Shown here one piece after another: positions 5,741 through 9,174 of a DNA stretch of 9,174 bases (its first letter is position 1; the number at the start of each line of letters is the position of its first letter). The stretch is from NCBI GenBank assembly GCA_002476905.1, contig DLND01000111.1, positions 18,502 through 27,675 of the forward strand. The letters run 5' to 3'. The notes under the pieces were generated by a model. That model ran no database searches, was not told where the DNA came from, and was given only the letters and a program-made list of their open reading frames with translations. The DNA comes from Flavobacteriales bacterium UBA7519 (GTDB lineage: Bacteria > Bacteroidota > Bacteroidia > Flavobacteriales > Weeksellaceae). The translations under genes and the position numbers were made by a program.

Positions 5741-5870
5741 TCGAGCGAAGCGACAACCGTTTTAGGATGAGAAAATGAAATTTTGAGACCGAAAAAGCGG
5801 TAAAGGTTGTAGGAATCTCCTGCTAAGTCAAAAACGTAGTTTTTGGGGAGTGGGCGCCCACTCCCGTAGC
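5741..5870. other. Structured non-coding block with a perfect 20-bp GC-rich palindrome
   Basis: This block has no open frame. It contains GGGAGTGGGCGCCCACTCCC (5846-5865, perfect), CAAAAAC-GTA-GTTTTTG (5829-5845), ACCG-6-CGGT (5788-5801), AAAAT-3-ATTTT (5772-5784), and an outer pair ACAACC/GGTTGT (5753-5758 with 5805-5810). It is markedly more GC-rich than its surroundings. Such density of stems is typical of plasmid single-strand origins, transfer origins or structured RNAs. I recognise no known origin consensus, so the type stays open. It lies 330 bp upstream of the RepL-like gene, and a strong terminator follows at 5952-5989. Confidence 0.55.
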
Positions 5871-5951
5871 TTGCCCTCTCTCTTCCTCTTTTAGAATTCT
5901 ACACTTAGTTGTTATTTTGCTCTTGGTTTATAAGAACGCTGGTACTGGGCC

Positions 5952-5989
5952 ATGAAAGATGGTTGATGTTAAGCCATCTTTCATTTTTT
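5952..5989 (+). terminator. Strong intrinsic terminator after the structured block
   Basis: ATGAAAGATGG (5952-5962) pairs perfectly with CCATCTTTCAT (5974-5984), followed by six Ts. No coding gene lies between it and the previous terminator at 5691, so it may end a non-coding RNA covering 5741-5870. Confidence 0.85.
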
Positions 5990-6007
5990 ATAATGAAAAT
6001 GAAAGTA

Positions 6008-6039
6008 AAAAAGAGTCCCTATTATTTAGGACTCTTTTT
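6008..6039. terminator. Bidirectional intrinsic terminator upstream of the RepL-like gene
   Basis: AAAAAGAGTCC (6008-6018) pairs with GGACTCTTTTT (6029-6039), with a 10-base loop. The A-run and T-run on both sides make it work in either direction. With its neighbours it insulates the replication-type gene. Confidence 0.85.
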
Positions 6040-6054
6040 CTATTAGTTATAACA

Positions 6055-6116
6055 AAAAAAGCCAATCATGATATAATTGAGTTGCGACGCTACAACTATA
6101 CATAAGAGGCTTTTTT
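6055..6116 (+). promoter_or_regulatory. Terminator-like leader with an internal extended -10 promoter
   Basis: AAAAAAGCC (6055-6063) pairs with GGCTTTTTT (6108-6116), enclosing a small hairpin AGTTG/CAACT (6080-6084 with 6093-6097). Inside the loop, TGATATAAT (6069-6077) is an exact TGnTATAAT extended -10 element. RNA begun upstream could form the terminator. RNA begun at this internal promoter would lack the left arm and could read on into the RepL-like gene 115 bp downstream. The regulatory logic is inference. Confidence 0.55.
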
Positions 6117-6156
6117 ATTCTTATAAAATTCTAATTACATAATAGCATAAAAAGAG

Positions 6157-6192
6157 TCTCCGTACTAGTTGTAAATACTAGGAATGAGGAGA
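6157..6192 (+). promoter_or_regulatory. Hairpin hiding the ribosome binding site of the RepL-like gene
   Basis: TCTCC (6157-6161) is complementary to the ribosome binding site core GGAGA (6188-6192), and an inner stem CTAGT (6165-6169) with ACTAG (6177-6181) closes the same hairpin. Folding would block initiation at the ATG at 6199. Translational control by leader folding is common for plasmid replication genes. Confidence 0.6.
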
Positions 6193-6198
6193 AAAGTT

Positions 6199-6789
6199 AT
6201 GACAAATACTATCAATTTAAAACAAGCTGAAAAAAATGCAAGATTGAGAGATATCGAGGATTCGAAGATCTTGTCAGAAGAAGAGATGCAATTAGCAAAT
6301 AAACTTCAAGCAAAAGCTGGCTCAAGAGGAATGAAATTAGTTCCTGAAAAGAAAGTAAAAAATAAAGCTAAATTTGTTCAGTTATTACAGTTGAATTGGG
6401 AGTATTTAAGACAAAAAGATTATATGACTGGAGAGGAAAAAATCTTTTTGCTGGATATACAGGCTTACATAGGACTTCATTCAAATGCGATTGTAGATGA
6501 TATTACTAAAAAATATGCGTCTCCATTAAATATTACTCAAATAGGAGAAGTATTAGGGACAAGTAGAACAAAAGTTAGTAGGGTTATTAATAGCCTTGTT
6601 AAAAAAGGTATATTAGCTAAAGCTGAATCTGGTGTTGAAGGTAATAATGTAAAAGCTTATGCAATTTATGTTAATCCCAATATTATTTATGCTGGAAATC
6701 GTGATGATGTTCAAGGAGCCTTAGTAACTATGTTTAGAAAAGCTATGAATAATAAAACACTTAAGAATTTACCTAATAGATTATTTTAA
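6199..6789 (+). CDS. RepL-like winged-helix plasmid protein, putative replication or copy control
   Basis: This 196-residue protein has a charged, helical N-terminus (about 1-55) and a middle region LLQLNWEYLRQKDYMTGEEKIFLLDI. A winged helix-turn-helix follows at about 111-139 (NITQIGEVLGTSRTKVSRVI then NSLVKKGIL), and then the motif VNPNIIYAGNRDDV from 158. That last motif after a winged helix is what I associate with Firmicutes RepL-type plasmid proteins and related MarR/Crp-like proteins, which are longer here than the ~150-residue RepL of small staphylococcal plasmids. The ATG at 6199 is chosen over one at 6184, because GAGGAGA at 6186-6192 is the ribosome binding site. It stands alone between terminators, with a palindromic site just downstream. 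Replication initiation is likely but not proven; a plain transcription regulator is the alternative. Confidence 0.7.
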   Translation: MTNTINLKQAEKNARLRDIEDSKILSEEEMQLANKLQAKAGSRGMKLVPEKKVKNKAKFVQLLQLNWEYLRQKDYMTGEEKIFLLDIQAYIGLHSNAIVDDITKKYASPLNITQIGEVLGTSRTKVSRVINSLVKKGILAKAESGVEGNNVKAYAIYVNPNIIYAGNRDDVQGALVTMFRKAMNNKTLKNLPNRLF

Positions 6790-6790
6790 A

Positions 6791-6819
6791 AAGAACTATT
6801 GACTAGTTCTTTTTTTTTT
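6791..6819 (+). terminator. Intrinsic terminator of the RepL-like gene
   Basis: AAGAACTA (6791-6798) pairs with TAGTTCTT (6804-6811), with a 5-base loop and a run of Ts to 6819. It starts one base after the stop codon. Confidence 0.9.
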
Positions 6820-6828
6820 GATTCTTTA

Positions 6829-6886
6829 TTTTTCGTACGTATCAAATCTGATACGAAAGTGTATCAAATCTGATACGTACGAAAAA
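6829..6886. repeat. Two 16-bp palindromes inside a 58-bp near-perfect inverted repeat
   Basis: GTATCAAATCTGATAC occurs at 6839-6854 and again at 6861-6876, a 22-bp period (two helical turns); each copy is a palindrome with a 4-base centre. The pair is framed by TTTTTCGTAC (6829-6838) and its complement GTACGAAAAA (6877-6886). The layout fits two dimeric protein-binding sites side by side, for example the origin or operator of the RepL-like protein ended 40 bp upstream. Confidence 0.85.
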
Positions 6887-6889
6887 TCT

Positions 6890-7429
6890 TGAAACCCTTG
6901 GTATTACTGGTTTTTTAAAACTTTTAAATGCTTGTCCTTCTCACTCTATATATTATTAAGGCTAAAAGTTCCGCAAGGAACGGGTCGTATTTTCCTCCGC
7001 TTTGCTACAGAAAATCTCCACCCTTTTCGCTTTATTACATCCTTGCAAAACTTTTTTCGGCTCGAGTTTTGGCGGCACCAAGCCGATACATCCAAAAGCA
7101 ACTATTAGGGATCATCGGCTTGAATTTGCTATTATACGAGCCGAACCGCTAGTGATTCGATTTAAAATTTCACTTACCAAATTAATAGAATACGTTATAT
7201 GTGGGGTTTCGCCCCCACACGACGAACCAGCCTCAACCCCAAAAGCAAACGAAAACCTTCATTTAAAACCGTTTATGTTGCTTTTTAAGCGGGTATTTTT
7301 GTTTTTACGACAAATAGTATTGTTTTAGATTTATATTCTTTAAAAAGGATTTTGGAGCGTTTGAATAACATCCTATGTTTTATTGTTGTCTGTCTCTAAA
7401 TTATAGTTTTATATGTAAACGGAAAATGA
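6890..7429. other. 540-bp non-coding stretch with a structured block
   Basis: There is no credible gene here. It holds GTTCC-GCAA-GGAAC (6968-6981), a nested pair TTCGGCTCG/CGAGCCGAA (7056-7064 with 7137-7145) enclosing AAGCCGAT/ATCGGCTT (7080-7087 with 7114-7121), and TGTGGGG/CCCCACA (7200-7206 with 7213-7219). The block is GC-richer than the flanks. Two open frames across it read the stems as protein and lack ribosome binding sites. Candidate functions are a single-strand or transfer origin, or a structured RNA. The last 100 bp (7320-7429) are AT-rich with nothing clear. Confidence 0.5.
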
Positions 7430-7705
7430 CTAACAAATAAACAGTTTTCAGCTCTTCATCAGAAAGTTGTTCGCCACGCATGGAGACAAGAGAAAGAATT
7501 GGTTAAAAAAATTGGAAGAGTGAAAGGCTACGAGGGACAGCATATGAAATCTGCTACCGAATATCCTGACTTAGCTGGCTCGCCAGCTAAGATTCAATTT
7601 TTAAAGGGAAGGAATATGGATGTAAATGAACATTTTGACGCTCACCGTGGAAACATGAATAGAGGGAGATGGTTTTATGCTAAGAAAATATTATTCAAAA
7701 AATAA
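7430..7705 (+). pseudogene. Degenerate C-terminal nuclease domain of an LXG-type polymorphic toxin
   Basis: The open frame carries HQKVVRHAWRQEKELVKKIG, then VKGYEGQHMKS, a YPDLAG segment, IQFLKGRNMDVNEHFDAH, and a short unrelated basic tail. These match the end of Bacillus LXG toxins of the YeeF/YobL type, whose C-terminal domains are HNH/endonuclease VII-like nucleases with the GYEGHH and NEH..AH histidines. The N-terminal LXG delivery domain is absent. About 18 residues normally found between KKTGR and KVKGYEG appear deleted, and the usual NPTNGYYDP-like end is missing, so the frame runs 29 bp into the next gene. There is no proper start; a TTG at 7499 is the only candidate. An ATG at 7425 leads within four codons to a stop. 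It is probably a relic. It supplied the context for the immunity gene that follows. Confidence 0.75.
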
Positions 7706-8207
7706 TCATTTACAACCATTTTTTGAGGAAGTTAATAAATATGTAGATGGTATTCATACCTTAAATGATGGAATTAGTTTAGAAGATATAACAATCCTTC
7801 AAAATGAACTTAACATCCAAATTCCTGATATATATAAAGATTTTCTTCAAGTGTATAATGGTGGAGAATTATTTATACCTGGAACGGTCCTATCAGAAAT
7901 TTATATAGCTGCTTGGGGCCCAAAACAGCGTGGTGGCTCCTATCTAAATGATTCGTTTAAAAAAGAACGAAGACCGACAGGAATGCCAGACATGTATTTA
8001 ATCATTGCAGATTTAAACTATGGTGACACTATTTGTATAGACTTAGAATCAAGCAATGGATACGATGCAACAGTAATACAGTGGGATAGGGAGACTAACA
8101 GCGTTTCTAGATCATGGAGTGGTTTGGTGGAATGGTTAATGGATACCTTAGACGAAGGATCATTACTAGTAGATTATGATGGTAATGAAAAAGATTTAGA
8201 TTTTTAA
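7677..8207 (+). CDS. SUKH-family (SMI1/KNR4) immunity protein
   Basis: This 176-residue cytosolic protein has the SUKH fold signature: SLEDITILQNELNIQIPDIY at 34-53 running into KDFLQVYNGGE at 54-64. A central DMYLIIADLNYGDTICIDLE strand region and a C-terminal WSGLVEWLMDTLDEG helix follow. In Firmicutes such proteins (YobK-like) bind and neutralise the nuclease domain of the toxin encoded just upstream, protecting the producer and its kin. The start ATG at 7677 has the ribosome binding site GGGAG 8 bases upstream. It overlaps the toxin relic by 29 bp in another frame, and a terminator follows its stop. The frame is intact and looks selected, unlike the toxin. It may therefore act as an orphan immunity gene against toxin-bearing neighbours. 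The cognate toxin cannot be fixed from sequence alone. Confidence 0.88.
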   Translation: MLRKYYSKNNHLQPFFEEVNKYVDGIHTLNDGISLEDITILQNELNIQIPDIYKDFLQVYNGGELFIPGTVLSEIYIAAWGPKQRGGSYLNDSFKKERRPTGMPDMYLIIADLNYGDTICIDLESSNGYDATVIQWDRETNSVSRSWSGLVEWLMDTLDEGSLLVDYDGNEKDLDF

Positions 8208-8224
8208 CATGAATAGTAAAAGTG

Positions 8225-8258
8225 AAGCCACAAGAGTTTAGTGCTCTTGTGACTTTTT
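8225..8258 (+). terminator. Intrinsic terminator of the immunity gene
   Basis: CACAAGAG (8229-8236) pairs with CTCTTGTG (8244-8251), extended by AAG/CTT past one mismatch, and followed by a T-run. It lies 20 bp after the stop codon. Confidence 0.85.
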
Positions 8259-8834
8259 ATATAGCTAATTTTTTATACACAATCCCCTTACAAATTAATT
8301 ACTCAATTTAGACTGATCTCTTTTAGTATTTTGAAGTAATGTTTGATTGCAATTTATTTAAAATGTATTGTCTACAGCAGGTACACATTTGATGCTATGA
8401 AGAGTACCTTGTGTACACCTCGACTCTACTTTTAACGAAAAATACGTGTAATTGGAAAATTTTGAGTCGACCGTGAGTGCACATCCTGGAAATTTTCGTG
8501 TACCCACGTTTAAGCTAGGCTCTGCCTAGCCCCAACCCCTAGTTGGGCCCAAAAACCCCTTATGCTCTTCTCTTTTTTTTGATTCAGAATTTCCAATTTT
8601 ATAAAATGACTTGCCTTTTGATAGAGTTTTATTATGTTAAAAAAACAAAAATATGATTTTAATTGTGGTTTATTGCAAGGTTATTAGAAAAAAATTGTGG
8701 CGCGGCCATGGTCTTCGCTATATGGATTAAATAATGATTTGTTAAGAAGAAAATGAAATATGACTTAGAGATGTGAAGGACTCCGTTATTTTTATATGAC
8801 AGAAGGATATAAACCTTAGTAAAATGAATTAGTA
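8259..8834. other. About 570 bp without a gene
   Basis: There is no open frame with a start context here. Two tandem hairpins stand out: GCTAGGC-TCT-GCCTAGC (8514-8530) directly followed by CCCAAC-5-GTTGGG (8531-8547), in a GC-richer patch. A spaced pair TCGACTC/GAGTCGA (8420-8426 with 8464-8470) lies just before. A 17-codon frame at 8633 has no ribosome binding site and was not called. The rest is AT-rich. Confidence 0.6.
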
Positions 8835-8965
8835 AAAACCTAGGTTTTATACCTAGGTATCAAGGTTGATTTTTTTGAAAATAACCCTTGATATTTAAAA
8901 AACTTAGGTTTTTATCTAGGTTTTAAAGGTGGGTAAAAAGATGGATAAAAGTGAAAACCTAGGTA
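8835..8965. repeat. CCTAGG palindrome array (iteron- or operator-like)
   Basis: Two perfect sites, AAAACCTAGGTTTT (8835-8848) and ATACCTAGGTAT (8849-8860), abut with centres 13 bp apart. Two weaker ones, AACTTAGGTT (8901-8910) and ATCTAGGTTT (8914-8923), have centres 12 bp apart. A fifth, AACCTAGGTA (8956-8965), lies inside the start of the next gene. Between the two pairs is an inverted repeat TATCAAGG/CCTTGATA (8858-8865 with 8886-8893). The array fits auto-control or an origin bound by the MerR-like protein it precedes. Confidence 0.75.
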
Positions 8966-9174
8966 AAGAAAAACCAGGTTATATAGCGATGACTGTTAAA
9001 GAAGTTGCATTGTGTTTAGATGAATCGCCAAATGTTATAAGAAATTGGATGAAAGAATTAAGGACGTATATTCCTTTAGAGAAAAATGAATCAGGCTATA
9101 ATGTTTTTAATGAGAAAGCTCTTGAGCAAATGAAGATGGTTAAACAATTACACAGAGAACAGAATTACTCAATG
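8941..9174 (+). CDS. MerR-like helix-turn-helix plasmid protein, N-terminal part (runs off the right edge)
   Basis: The first 78 codons are present. The core is YIAMTVKEVALCLDESPNVI, then RNWMKELRTYIPLEK, NESGYNVFNEKALEQMK and KQLHREQNYSM. The order is a winged helix-turn-helix of MerR type: a TVKEVA first helix, a recognition helix around NVIRNW, and a GYNVF wing. I associate this exact arrangement with plasmid proteins of the Bacillus cereus group that carry a C-terminal coiled coil (DUF3967-type), not with metal sensors. The ATG at 8941 has AAAGGTGGG about 7 bases upstream. The CCTAGG palindromes lie upstream and within codons 6-9, suggesting it binds its own control region. Its role could be regulation, partition or replication. 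The rest of the protein is outside the window. Confidence 0.8.
   Translation, partial: MDKSENLGKEKPGYIAMTVKEVALCLDESPNVIRNWMKELRTYIPLEKNESGYNVFNEKALEQMKMVKQLHREQNYSM

Noticed and set aside
6829..6886. Protelomerase-type hairpin telomere site
   Set aside because: The inverted repeat is not perfect at its centre, and no protelomerase gene is visible; twin protein-binding sites fit better.
6928..7328. Two overlapping plus-strand open frames in the structured block
   Set aside because: They read inverted repeats as protein, lack ribosome binding sites, and overlap each other.
1..9174. CRISPR array, tRNA, rRNA or complete insertion sequence
   Set aside because: No regularly spaced repeats, no tRNA- or rRNA-like sequence and no transposase frame with terminal repeats were seen on either strand.

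Overview
The window is a composite of two unrelated kinds of DNA that meet at about 4451-4463. The left half (1 to about 4460) looks like chromosome of a flavobacterium close to Chryseobacterium or Elizabethkingia (Bacteroidota). It has the rplM-rpsI-rpsB ribosomal order, protein sequences typical of that group, weak or absent Shine-Dalgarno sites, and TAnnTTTG promoter motifs. The right half (about 4460 to 9174) is AT-rich Firmicutes plasmid-like DNA, best matching the Bacillus cereus group. It has strong GAGGAGG-type ribosome binding sites, TTGATA-N17-TACAAT-type promoters, many intrinsic terminators, and accessory genes. All family names and the taxonomic call come from recognition of the sequence; no database search was run.

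Left half: on the minus strand lie rplM, rpsI and the first 113 codons of rpsB. The plus strand carries a zinc-ribbon, multi-spanning DUF3667-type membrane protein, facing a small minus-strand membrane protein. Then comes pncB (nicotinate phosphoribosyltransferase), whose last ~25 codons are missing because the sequence switches to foreign DNA after its conserved WIPT residues.

Right half: the first item is the minus-strand start of a small XRE regulator, cut off at the same junction before its recognition helix. Next is a module bracketed by two copies of a 27-bp imperfect repeat. It holds an unlisted 26-residue hydrophobic/amphipathic peptide gene (minus strand, with its own promoter, ribosome binding site and terminator) and an XRE-type regulator with an acidic linker and membrane tail. 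A 500-bp non-coding stretch full of palindromes and terminators leads to a RepL-like winged-helix protein whose ribosome binding site can be hidden in a hairpin. Downstream of it are a double 16-bp palindrome and a structured non-coding block. Then come a degenerate fragment of an LXG-type polymorphic toxin nuclease domain, an intact SUKH (SMI1/KNR4) immunity gene, ~670 bp without genes, CCTAGG palindrome repeats, and the start of a MerR-like plasmid DNA-binding protein that runs off the end.

How the parts fit: the right half reads as plasmid maintenance functions (replication or copy control, iteron-like sites) mixed with conflict genes (candidate secreted or toxic peptide, orphan immunity). 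The most interesting undescribed items are the 26-residue peptide module, the repeat-rich replication region and the CCTAGG array. The pncB/XRE join is more likely an assembly, library or amplification chimera than a natural insertion, but the window alone cannot settle that.
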